Translations under genes and position numbers: made by a program | Shown: one piece after another, positions 1 through 7,000 of the stretch | How the letters are laid out: the number at the start of each line of letters is the position of its first letter | Numbering within the stretch: the stretch's first letter is position 1 | Assembly (NCBI RefSeq): GCF_039537985.1 | Contig: NZ_BAABBN010000007.1 | Location: forward strand, 310,001 to 374,000 | Reading direction: 5' to 3' | DNA: 64,000 nucleotides | Origin: Litoribacillus peritrichatus | Lineage (GTDB): Bacteria > Pseudomonadota > Gammaproteobacteria > Pseudomonadales > Litoribrevibacteraceae | The notes under the pieces: model-generated | The model's input: the letters and a program-made list of their open reading frames with translations, nothing else | The model's database searches: none | Told to the model about the DNA's origin: nothing

Positions 1-429
1 GCGGACATTCGGATTGCCAGTGATAAGGCATGTTTTGCTGAAAGTTTTATCAAACTGGGGATCATTCCTGGCGACGGTGGAGCCTGGTTTTTGCCGCGTG
101 TTGCAGGCTATGAACGTGCCGCTGAAATGGCTTTCACCGGGGATGTGGTCTCGGCTGAACAAGCACTGGCATGGGGGTTAGTTTCCCGTGTGGTTGAACA
201 CGACCGGTTGTTGGATGTCGCTTTTGAATTGGCCGGGCGGATCGCCAAGAACCCCCCATTGACGATCCGAGAAACCAAAAGGTTATTACGACAAGGGCGC
301 TCTGCCAGTTTGGATGAGTTGTTAGAAACGTCGGCTCAGGTTCAGGCGCGTATGCATCACACACAGGATCATAAAGAAGCGGTGGACGCTTTTTTGGCAA
401 AGCGGGCCCCTTCCTTTCAGGGGAAATAA
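1..429 (+). CDS. Enoyl-CoA hydratase/isomerase family protein, C-terminal part
   Basis: The frame is open from the first base of the window, so the 5' end lies outside it and about 142 C-terminal residues are visible. The segment GIIPGDGGAWFLPR, followed by an alternating amphipathic region (TGDVVSAEQALAWGLVSRVV) and a helical tail with a KR pair, is the typical second half of the crotonase fold, which hydrates or isomerises enoyl-CoA thioesters in beta-oxidation or aromatic acid degradation. The position often held by the second catalytic Glu in hydratases reads GDG here, as in many PaaG-like members, so the exact substrate cannot be fixed. An in-frame TTG at 91 is not the start, because family residues continue upstream of it. 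A second crotonase gene lies at 59.7 kb. Confidence 0.85.
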   Translation, partial: ADIRIASDKACFAESFIKLGIIPGDGGAWFLPRVAGYERAAEMAFTGDVVSAEQALAWGLVSRVVEHDRLLDVAFELAGRIAKNPPLTIRETKRLLRQGRSASLDELLETSAQVQARMHHTQDHKEAVDAFLAKRAPSFQGK

Positions 430-446
430 TGTTTTCAGCGTGCTCA

Positions 447-489
447 GAAAAAGAAAAGGTCGTATTAGCCCGGGGAGACTAAACGACCT
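447..489 (-). terminator. Rho-independent terminator of glpD
   Basis: On the minus strand, ACGACCT (489-483) pairs with AGGTCGT (463-457), extended inward by CTAA/TTAG with one bulged base, and is followed by TTTTCTTTTT. It sits 70 bases after the glpD stop codon. A second short perfect hairpin (493-499 with 506-512) lies between it and the gene. Confidence 0.75.
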
Positions 490-558
490 GAAACACCAGA
501 GGAAGCTGGTGTAAACCTTTGTATTTCTGGTTGCAATAACCCCTAGCTGAAGCGGCTC

Positions 559-2064
559 CTAACTGAAGTTGGGCGTGATCTGATAATGCTTCGCTAAGTA
601 ATAATTTAAGTGATTCTTTTGCTGGTGAGTCAGGAACAGTCCCAACTTGGAGCGGCGCCATAATAAGTCTTCTGCGCTGGTTACCCATTCGTGGTTGGCC
701 AGATAGTCCACTTCACAACTGTATAAGCCGCCGCCAAAATGTTCGCCCATGTCTTCCGGCGAACGAATGTTCTCCAGAAATTTCATTGCCAGGGTGCCAT
801 ATGCATCGGCGTAGCGTTGGATGGTGTCTTGTCTGAGCCAAGGAAAACGCTCTGACAACATATGGATGAACTGTGCTTTGCCGTGCGGGAAGTCGCCACC
901 AGGTAAGGGTTTATCCTTCGTCCAGGCGGGGGACATTTCCGGGAAGAAATCCGACAATTTGGTCATCGCCGCTTCTGACAGTTTACGGTACGTGGTGATT
1001 TTCCCGCCAAATACCGACAACAGTGGATTCTCCGTTGGGTCATCAATGGCCAAAGTGTAATCGCGAGTGATCGCCGATGGGTTGTCGGACTCATCGTCGC
1101 AGAGCGGGCGAACCCCTGAATACGTCCAGATCAGATCCGCTGGCGTTAATTTATGCTTAAAGTGTTTGTTGGTGACGGATAACAGGTAATCGACTTCTTC
1201 GGCTGAAATGGTGACATCCGATGGATTTCCTTGGTATTCGACGTCTGTGGTGCCAATCAATGAGAACTTCTCAAGGTATGGGATGACGAAAACAATGCGC
1301 TGGTCTTCATTTTGAAGAATAAAGGCTTCGTCGCCCTTGTTAATTCTCGGTACTACGATGTGGCTGCCTTTGATCAAACGAATGCCATACGGGGATTTGG
1401 TTTCTACCTGATCCTTGATGAAGCTGGCAACCCAAGGCCCGGCTGCATTCACTAAGGCTTTGCCCTTCACATCGTATTGTTCACCGGTTAACAGGTTTTC
1501 CATCTTACAATGCCACAAACCCTTGTGTTTCTTGGCATCAATGCAACGGGTTTGGTTGTGAATGCTTGCCCCGTTTTGCTGAGCAGAAATCAGGTTGGTA
1601 ATCACCAATCGGGCATCGTCCACCCAACAATCCGCGTACTCAAAACCTTTTTTGATCTTTTCATCCAGCGAAGACTCACCTTTGAATTTTACTTTGTGAG
1701 AGCCCTGCAGTTTTTCACGCTTGCCTAAGTGATCATACAAGAACAGGCCGGAGCGAATCATCCAGGCCGGTCGTAAGTGAGGCTGATGTGGCAGGATGAA
1801 GCGCATGGGCTTTACCAAGTGCGAAGCATTGTTTAACAGTACTTCACGCTCTTTGAGGGCTTCTTTTACCAGTCGAAACTCATAATGTTCCAGATAACGC
1901 AGACCGCCATGAATTAACTTGCTACTGGCCGACGATGTGGCTGAAGCGAAGTCGTTTTGTTCACAAAGGTATACCGAAAGGTCTCGACCTGCTGCATCCG
2001 CAGCAATGCCTGCGCCATTGATACCACCACCTACAATAATGAGATCGAATGTTTGGGAAGTCAT
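559..2064 (-). CDS. glpD: Aerobic glycerol-3-phosphate dehydrogenase (FAD)
   Basis: This 501-residue protein oxidises sn-glycerol 3-phosphate to dihydroxyacetone phosphate at the inner membrane and passes electrons to ubiquinone. The N-terminus carries the dinucleotide fold IIVGGGINGAGIAADAAGR followed by the GlpD-typical SSASSKLIHGGLRYLEH block. Family segments NAAGPWV, KGSHIVVP, TDVEYQGNP and SGVRPL follow in order, and VFGGKITTYRKL marks the end of the FAD domain. The length is normal for bacterial GlpD. It lies next to glpR and near glpK, completing the kinase-dehydrogenase route for glycerol. Two tandem GlpR-like operators (2111-2150) stand just upstream of the start, so it is probably induced by glycerol 3-phosphate. 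Confidence 0.95.
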   Translation of the reverse strand: MTSQTFDLIIVGGGINGAGIAADAAGRDLSVYLCEQNDFASATSSASSKLIHGGLRYLEHYEFRLVKEALKEREVLLNNASHLVKPMRFILPHQPHLRPAWMIRSGLFLYDHLGKREKLQGSHKVKFKGESSLDEKIKKGFEYADCWVDDARLVITNLISAQQNGASIHNQTRCIDAKKHKGLWHCKMENLLTGEQYDVKGKALVNAAGPWVASFIKDQVETKSPYGIRLIKGSHIVVPRINKGDEAFILQNEDQRIVFVIPYLEKFSLIGTTDVEYQGNPSDVTISAEEVDYLLSVTNKHFKHKLTPADLIWTYSGVRPLCDDESDNPSAITRDYTLAIDDPTENPLLSVFGGKITTYRKLSEAAMTKLSDFFPEMSPAWTKDKPLPGGDFPHGKAQFIHMLSERFPWLRQDTIQRYADAYGTLAMKFLENIRSPEDMGEHFGGGLYSCEVDYLANHEWVTSAEDLLWRRSKLGLFLTHQQKNHLNYYLAKHYQITPNFS

Positions 2065-2110
2065 AATGTTCTTTCGTAAAGGTTATTTTGCGATTGAGTT
2101 TAGACGTCTT

Positions 2111-2150
2111 TATGTTCGAAAACAAACATTAATTTTCGTATTCGAACATA
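2111..2150. promoter_or_regulatory. Two tandem GlpR-type operators upstream of glpD
   Basis: Two adjoining 20-bp elements resemble the GlpR operator (TATGTTCG-N4-CGAACATA). Positions 2111-2130 carry TATGTTCG and an imperfect right arm AAACATT. Positions 2131-2150 carry the left arm AATTTTCG and a perfect right arm CGAACATA. They lie 47 bases upstream of the glpD start and on the 3' side of glpR. The assignment rests on motif resemblance and gene context. Confidence 0.7.
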
Positions 2151-2226
2151 TTTTTGCGATGAAAAACGTCTTTATGATGATTTATGAACAAAACATAGCA
2201 GAGTTTCGGGTTGTTGGTGTTTCGCG

Positions 2227-2982
2227 TTAGCAGACGTTAAGGGTGACTTTGTGTTCTTTGAGTAATTGCTTAATGCTCAAAGGGGGCATTTGGTCGGTAA
2301 ATACCTGGCTGGCTTCGGTAATATTACCCAGGCGGATTGTTGCATTGCGGCCAAACTTGGTGTGATCAGCGGCCAACAGTACTTGTCTTGAATTTTTGAG
2401 AATGGCTTGAGAAACACGCACTTCACGATAATCGTAATCCAGCAAAGCGCCGTCTTCGTCGATGCCGCTGATGCCCAGAATGGCAAAGTCGACTTTGAAT
2501 TGATTGATGAAGTCTTCGGTGCCCTGACCGACGATGCCTCCGTCTTTGCGGACGGTACCTCCGGCGATTAAAACGTCAAAGTCTTCTTTGTTGCACAGAA
2601 TATTGGCAACATTCAGGTTGTTGGTGATGATCTGTAAGCCGGTGTGATGCAGTAACGCTTTAGCCACTTCTTCAGTGGTGGTGCCGATATTAATAAAAAG
2701 GGATGAGAAGTTCGGAATGCTGTCGGCGATGGTTTGCGCGATGCGTTGCTTTTGTTCATGTTGCATCACTCTGCGTTCAGAGTAGGCCGCATTGGCCACA
2801 CTGGTATTGGTGGCGGCGCCTCCGTGGTGGCGGCTCAGTTGTTGATTATCGGCCAGCTCGTTGAGATCCCGGCGAATGGTTTGGGGGGTCACCTGACATC
2901 GGCTGGCCAGTTCTTCGATGCTGATGTAGCCGTGTTCCGAGACCAATTTCAGAATGAGATCGTGACGAGATTGTTTTGCCAT
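2227..2982 (-). CDS. glpR: DeoR-family repressor of glycerol-3-phosphate metabolism (GlpR)
   Basis: This is a 251-residue DeoR-type regulator. Residues 1-57 form the winged helix-turn-helix; the recognition segment VTPQTIRRDLNELA is characteristic of the family, with the GlpR-type RHHGGA just after it. The C-terminal DeoR sensor domain contains INIGTTTEEVAKAL, the sugar-phosphate-binding signature, and ITNNLNVA. It lies between glpD and the divergent glpK, and GlpR-like operators precede both of those genes, so it probably represses both and is released by glycerol 3-phosphate. Its own start at 2982 has no strong ribosome binding site. Confidence 0.9.
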   Translation of the reverse strand: MAKQSRHDLILKLVSEHGYISIEELASRCQVTPQTIRRDLNELADNQQLSRHHGGAATNTSVANAAYSERRVMQHEQKQRIAQTIADSIPNFSSLFINIGTTTEEVAKALLHHTGLQIITNNLNVANILCNKEDFDVLIAGGTVRKDGGIVGQGTEDFINQFKVDFAILGISGIDEDGALLDYDYREVRVSQAILKNSRQVLLAADHTKFGRNATIRLGNITEASQVFTDQMPPLSIKQLLKEHKVTLNVC

Positions 2983-3052
2983 AAACCAGAATTACCGGAT
3001 AAATAATTGATAAGTGATGTAATGCGCGTTTTTTTCGGTATTATGCAGTAAT

Positions 3053-3083
3053 ATGTTCGAAATCGAAAATAAACCGAACATTC
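3053..3083. promoter_or_regulatory. GlpR-type operator region upstream of glpK
   Basis: TATGTTCG (3053-3060) with an imperfect right arm CGAAAATA (3065-3072) forms one operator. A further half-site CGAACATT occupies 3076-3083. These are the same half-sites as upstream of glpD. The cluster lies in the glpR-glpK divergent intergenic region, so it could control both genes. Confidence 0.65.
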
Positions 3084-3191
3084 TTCGCTCAGTATAAAGA
3101 ACATGTTTAATAATAAATACAAGAATTAGCGGTGGGGCTTGGGATTGACCCTACACTCTGATAATAACGAAATCGAAAAGGTACTCTCTTA

Positions 3192-4679
3192 ATGTCTGAA
3201 TATATTCTTGCCATAGACCAGGGCACGACCAGTTCTCGCGCGATTGTATTTGACCATAAAGGTCGGCCTCTATGGAGTGATCAAAAAGAGTTTCGTCAGA
3301 TCTTTCCCCACGATGGTTGGGTAGAGCATTCATCCGATGAGATATGGCAGACCACACTGGAGGTATGCCGTGGTTGTCTGAAGAAAGGGCACTTGTCCGC
3401 CAGCGATGTGGCGGCAGTGGGCATCACCAATCAACGTGAAACGACCGTAGTCTGGGACAAAGTTACCGGTGAGCCAGTGTACAATGCGATCGTGTGGCAG
3501 GATCGACGGACGGCCGATTATTGCGAACAGATTCGTCTGGAAGGGCACGAGCAGAGCATTGTTGATAAAACCGGTTTGTTGATCGACCCGTATTTTTCGG
3601 CAACCAAAGTTCGGTGGATTCTGGAAAATGTAGAGGGTGCCCGCGAACGTGCAGAAGCGGGAGAGCTTTTGTTCGGTACGATTGATAGCTTTTTATTATG
3701 GCGTTTGACCAATGGCGCTTCTCATAAAACGGATGCGACGAACGCGTCTCGTACCATGCTGTTTAATATTCATGAGCAATGCTGGGATGATGAACTATTA
3801 GCTTTATTTGATATTCCAAAAGCGATGTTGCCGGAAGTGATGGATTGCAGCGCAGATTTTGGTCTGGTCGATGCGTCGCACTTTGGTGGTGAAATTCCGG
3901 TGACAGGCATGGCGGGCGATCAGCAAGCGGCCTTGTTTGGTCAGGCATGTTTTGAAGCCGGCATGGCGAAGAGTACTTATGGCACGGGTTGTTTTCTGAT
4001 ACTGAATACCGGTGATAAAGCGGTTAAATCGGAAAATCGGTTATTAACCACGGTCGGTTATCGACTGAATGGTAAAGTCACTTATGCTGTGGAAGGCAGT
4101 ATTTTCATTGCCGGGGCAGCGGTGCAATGGTTACGTGACGGACTTCGCTTGATCGAACACGCGCGTGAAACCGAAGAACTGGCTGAAAACGCAAACGCCG
4201 AATCTGTCGCTTATCTTGTGCCTGCCTTTACCGGGTTGGGTGCGCCCTATTGGGACCCGAATGCCCGAGGCGCCATTTTTGGATTAACCCGTGATACAGG
4301 CATTGCGGAAATTGTTGCCGCCGGTTTGCAGTCGGTGTGTTATCAAACCAAAGATTTGATGCTGGCGATGGAGGCTGACGGTGCAGCCAAACCCACTACG
4401 TTACGCGTGGATGGCGGTATGGTGAGCAACAACTGGCTGGTGCAGTTTTTATCGGATGTGCTCGATGCCAAAGTTGAGCGACCGGAAGTCACGGAAACCA
4501 CTGCGTTGGGGGTGGCATACCTGGCGGGAATGCAGGTAGGGTTGTTTGAGTCGTTGGATCAGATTCGCGATCTTTGGTATTGCGAGCGTTCATTTGATGT
4601 TCAAATGGATGAGGCGCAGCGCGATAAGTTGTATCAGGGTTGGCTGGATGCGGTTGAGCGCGTTAAAACCAAGTCTTAA
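3192..4679 (+). CDS. glpK: Glycerol kinase
   Basis: This 495-residue FGGY-family kinase phosphorylates glycerol to sn-glycerol 3-phosphate with ATP in the cytoplasm. The N-terminal phosphate-binding loop DQGTTSSRAIVFD, the segment NQRETTVVWDK, the IVWQDRRT block, the central GMAGDQQAALFGQ, and the C-terminal FTGLGAPYWDPNARG and LRVDGGM motifs are all present. Length is as expected. It starts with ATG after a modest AAAAGG site, is divergent from glpR and is followed by a strong terminator. No glycerol facilitator gene (glpF) is adjacent; uptake must be encoded elsewhere or be by diffusion. Confidence 0.96.
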   Translation: MSEYILAIDQGTTSSRAIVFDHKGRPLWSDQKEFRQIFPHDGWVEHSSDEIWQTTLEVCRGCLKKGHLSASDVAAVGITNQRETTVVWDKVTGEPVYNAIVWQDRRTADYCEQIRLEGHEQSIVDKTGLLIDPYFSATKVRWILENVEGARERAEAGELLFGTIDSFLLWRLTNGASHKTDATNASRTMLFNIHEQCWDDELLALFDIPKAMLPEVMDCSADFGLVDASHFGGEIPVTGMAGDQQAALFGQACFEAGMAKSTYGTGCFLILNTGDKAVKSENRLLTTVGYRLNGKVTYAVEGSIFIAGAAVQWLRDGLRLIEHARETEELAENANAESVAYLVPAFTGLGAPYWDPNARGAIFGLTRDTGIAEIVAAGLQSVCYQTKDLMLAMEADGAAKPTTLRVDGGMVSNNWLVQFLSDVLDAKVERPEVTETTALGVAYLAGMQVGLFESLDQIRDLWYCERSFDVQMDEAQRDKLYQGWLDAVERVKTKS

Positions 4680-4691
4680 GCTTTGATCGTT

Positions 4692-4730
4692 TCGGAAATA
4701 CCGTTCTGGTATTTCCGATCATTCTTTTCT
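4692..4730 (+). terminator. Rho-independent terminator of glpK
   Basis: TCGGAAATACC (4692-4702) and GGTATTTCCGA (4708-4718) form a perfect 11-bp stem with a 5-base loop, followed by a T-rich run (TCATTCTTTTCT). The hairpin starts 12 bases after the glpK stop codon. Confidence 0.85.
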
Positions 4731-4981
4731 GTTTTCATGCTCTTCTTAACATTAGCGCTGTTTTCGTAATCACAGATTATTTACTTTACTGGTCACAATA
4801 AATGCCATTGTTTCTATGGTTTGATGGAAAGTTTCATTAATTTATAGATCGTTTTTTGATCAGTATATGCATGATTGTTCTTAATAACGCTTGAACTAAT
4901 CGAATACTCTTCTCTCTAATTCTGTGGAAGTTAACACAATTATAATTACGTTCTATTGCTCGTAAGAGTGAGGGGTAAGTT
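4731..4981 (+). other. AT-rich intergenic region with a promoter-like -10
   Basis: Between the glpK terminator and the next small gene is non-coding AT-rich DNA. A perfect TATAAT hexamer at 4941-4946, about 36 bases before the ATG at 4982, is a plausible -10 element. No good -35 hexamer stands at the standard distance. Nothing else is recognised. Confidence 0.35.
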
Positions 4982-5152
4982 ATGAAAGTCATTACATCAA
5001 CTTTGTTCGCCATGATTTTTGCTTCGTTTGCCACAGTGACCACCGCTTCTGAAGTTACCGGTGTTGGCTTTACTGACGTAGACAAGGCAAATCCCGTTTG
5101 TCCATACGGAAAACGTACGGATCGCAAGCGTGATTTGGATTGCGCCAATTAA
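4982..5152 (+). CDS. Small secreted peptide of unknown function (56 aa)
   Basis: This 56-residue frame starts with ATG behind a good ribosome binding site (GAGGGG, 6-8 bases upstream) and ends just before a perfect-looking terminator, so it is a complete transcription unit. Residues 1-21 look like a Sec signal peptide: Lys at 2, a hydrophobic stretch, then TTAS. The mature part of about 35 residues is basic near its end and has two cysteines (NPVCPYGKR and LDCAN) that could form one disulfide. No family is recognised. It could be a periplasmic or exported peptide. The signal, Shine-Dalgarno and terminator make chance occurrence unlikely. Confidence 0.65.
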   Translation: MKVITSTLFAMIFASFATVTTASEVTGVGFTDVDKANPVCPYGKRTDRKRDLDCAN

Positions 5153-5170
5153 TCACTGCTTGTTAAAAAA

Positions 5171-5197
5171 GCCTCTGATATTGTCAGGGGTTTTTTT
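5171..5197 (+). terminator. Rho-independent terminator after the small peptide gene
   Basis: CCTCTGA (5172-5178) pairs with TCAGGGG (5184-5190), including one G-T pair, followed by seven T residues. It begins about 20 bases after the stop at 5152. Confidence 0.8.
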
Positions 5198-5314
5198 ACG
5201 TTCATGTTTTTATGGTTTACATAATTTTACGGAAATAGGGTGAAAAGCATACAGAATGGCTGGTTAAAAAACGTACAATTCTTGTCAGTTGTTTAACCGT
5301 TAGGGTGTAGTCGT

Positions 5315-5671
5315 ATGAAGTTGTTTCGTACTCACGTTGTTAAGAACGTTTTCCGTAAGTCAGTGGTTGCTGTTGCATTGCCTGTTGTGCTGTTCTCTTC
5401 TTCGGCTTCTTTTGCCCAAAATGATTCATCTGCGGTCACGTCCTCAGAGGTTGTGCTGTTTTCGGCCGTTTGGTGCGGTTACTGCGATGATGCCAAAGCT
5501 TTTTTAAAATCGAACAATATTCATTACACCAATCTGGATCTGGATGTTTCCGACGAATACATTGATCGCCTGGAAGCGGAAGGTGGCCAGGGCATTCCCT
5601 ATTTGGTCGTGGGCGACCGAAAAGTTTCCGGCTTCAGTGACGATGATTATAAGCAGATACTGGAGCTTTAG
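5315..5671 (+). CDS. Exported glutaredoxin-like thiol-disulfide protein
   Basis: The 118-residue precursor has a basic n-region and a hydrophobic core ending in SASFAQN, a typical Sec signal with cleavage near residue 35. The mature domain of about 83 residues has the glutaredoxin/thioredoxin fold order: strand VVLFSAVWC, active site CGYC, helix, DLDVSD, then GIPYLVV with the cis-proline, and a GFSDDDY end. Glutaredoxins are normally cytosolic and use glutathione, so a periplasmic one is less usual; it may act on periplasmic disulfides or on metal or haem sites. It is monocistronic, between two terminators. Confidence 0.8.
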   Translation: MKLFRTHVVKNVFRKSVVAVALPVVLFSSSASFAQNDSSAVTSSEVVLFSAVWCGYCDDAKAFLKSNNIHYTNLDLDVSDEYIDRLEAEGGQGIPYLVVGDRKVSGFSDDDYKQILEL

Positions 5672-5690
5672 CCTGATTTGGATTTTTTAA

Positions 5691-5718
5691 AAGCGGTCAT
5701 TTGATCGCTTTTTTTTTG
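5691..5718 (+). terminator. Rho-independent terminator of the glutaredoxin-like gene
   Basis: AGCGGTCA (5692-5699) pairs with TGATCGCT (5702-5709), with one G-T pair and a 2-base centre, followed by nine T residues. It begins 20 bases after the stop codon. Confidence 0.85.
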
Positions 5719-5838
5719 CCTGAAATATGTCATAAGCCATGGCCAGATTCGCACTCTGGGTCTGTCATTTCTCTTTCGTACCTTGCGCAATTTCTAGTCC
5801 ATACTCGAAGGTAGAATGTGTTGTATGAGAGGTTCAGG

Positions 5839-6969
5839 ATGACATTAAATAAGATACTTTCCATTGATGATACTCCCCCGAATCAGGCCCTGATTAATAA
5901 GGTTCTGTCTCCGCACTACGATGTTTTATTGGCTATGAGCGCTCAGGAAGGCTGGGATAAAATCGATGAGTTTCAGCCTGATTTGATTTTGCTCGACGTG
6001 AACATGCCAGAGCAATCCGGTTATGAATTTTGCCGTAATTTAAGGGCAAAGCCGGAACTGGATCACGTAGGCGTGATCTTTGTATCCGCGCTGGCTTCCA
6101 TCGAGGAGCGATTGGAGGGGTACAGCTCGGGTGGGGATGATTATGTATGTAAACCTTTTGAACCCAGTGAACTGAGAGCCAAGGTTCAGGCGTCGTTAGA
6201 TGTTCGTAAAAAGCTGGTGGAGGCCAAGGCCCATGCAGACTTGGCGCAAAGCGCGGCATTTACTGCGATGACCAGCACCTGCGAAATTGGCCAGGTATTG
6301 GACTTTTTGGTGAATTCACTTCAAACCACAGACTTTCAGGAAGTCGCAAAGCTGATTTTCAGTATGCTGGAAGGGTTGCAATTAACCGGCACGGTGGTGT
6401 TCCGTTCGCAGCATTTAGGTGCTCAGTTTTATTCACCTAGCGGAGCATTGACGCCCATAGAGCGTACTTTAATGGAAAGGGGCTGCGGGGCGGAAAGGAT
6501 CGTTTCGTATAAGCACTTATATATGTTTAATTCGTCGCTGGCTTCGATTCTGGTTAAGAATATGCCTAAAGATGAAAACATTGCAGGTCGGTTGCGGGAT
6601 CATCTTGCGATTGCCATTACGATTGTGGAGGAAAAAGTTCGCAACCTGGATCTACACATTTCAGCCCGTAAGCATAAAAATTCGTTATTAAATTCAGGGA
6701 TTGTTCAGGTTGAGCAAAGCATTTCTAAGATTGATCAGCGCTTCAGTCAGTTTTCAGATGAGATGAAAGAGAGGTTAGAGCAAATGATGACGGAACTGCA
6801 GGAATCGATGTTTATTTTGGGGTTGTCTGAAGATCAGGAAGCCTCTTTGGTAAATAAAATGCGTGAGCATAATGTCCGGATAGCTGAACTGTATGACCAA
6901 ACCGATGATTTCGAACGTGAGTTGATCGAGGCAAGTTCAACTCTTAGGAAATCTCTGGATGAACAGTAA
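5839..6969 (+). CDS. Response regulator with REC domain and long uncharacterised output
   Basis: The chosen start is ATG 5839, which has GAGAGG 6 bases upstream; an in-frame GTG at 5818 lacks a site. Of 376 residues, the first 120 or so are a receiver domain: acidic pair IDD near residue 9, phospho-acceptor LILLDVNMPE, conserved Ser in VIFVSAL, and the Lys in CKPFEP. The rest is not a DNA-binding, GGDEF or HD-GYP domain. A middle region of about 130 residues, possibly GAF-like, is followed by a long heptad-like helical tail (about residues 270-376). The hybrid kinase gene starts 31 bases downstream, so the two probably form one signalling unit with a protein-interaction output. Confidence 0.85.
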   Translation: MTLNKILSIDDTPPNQALINKVLSPHYDVLLAMSAQEGWDKIDEFQPDLILLDVNMPEQSGYEFCRNLRAKPELDHVGVIFVSALASIEERLEGYSSGGDDYVCKPFEPSELRAKVQASLDVRKKLVEAKAHADLAQSAAFTAMTSTCEIGQVLDFLVNSLQTTDFQEVAKLIFSMLEGLQLTGTVVFRSQHLGAQFYSPSGALTPIERTLMERGCGAERIVSYKHLYMFNSSLASILVKNMPKDENIAGRLRDHLAIAITIVEEKVRNLDLHISARKHKNSLLNSGIVQVEQSISKIDQRFSQFSDEMKERLEQMMTELQESMFILGLSEDQEASLVNKMREHNVRIAELYDQTDDFERELIEASSTLRKSLDEQ

Positions 6970-7000
6970 GTCATTGACGGCAACGGCTTAAAAGGTGGAC

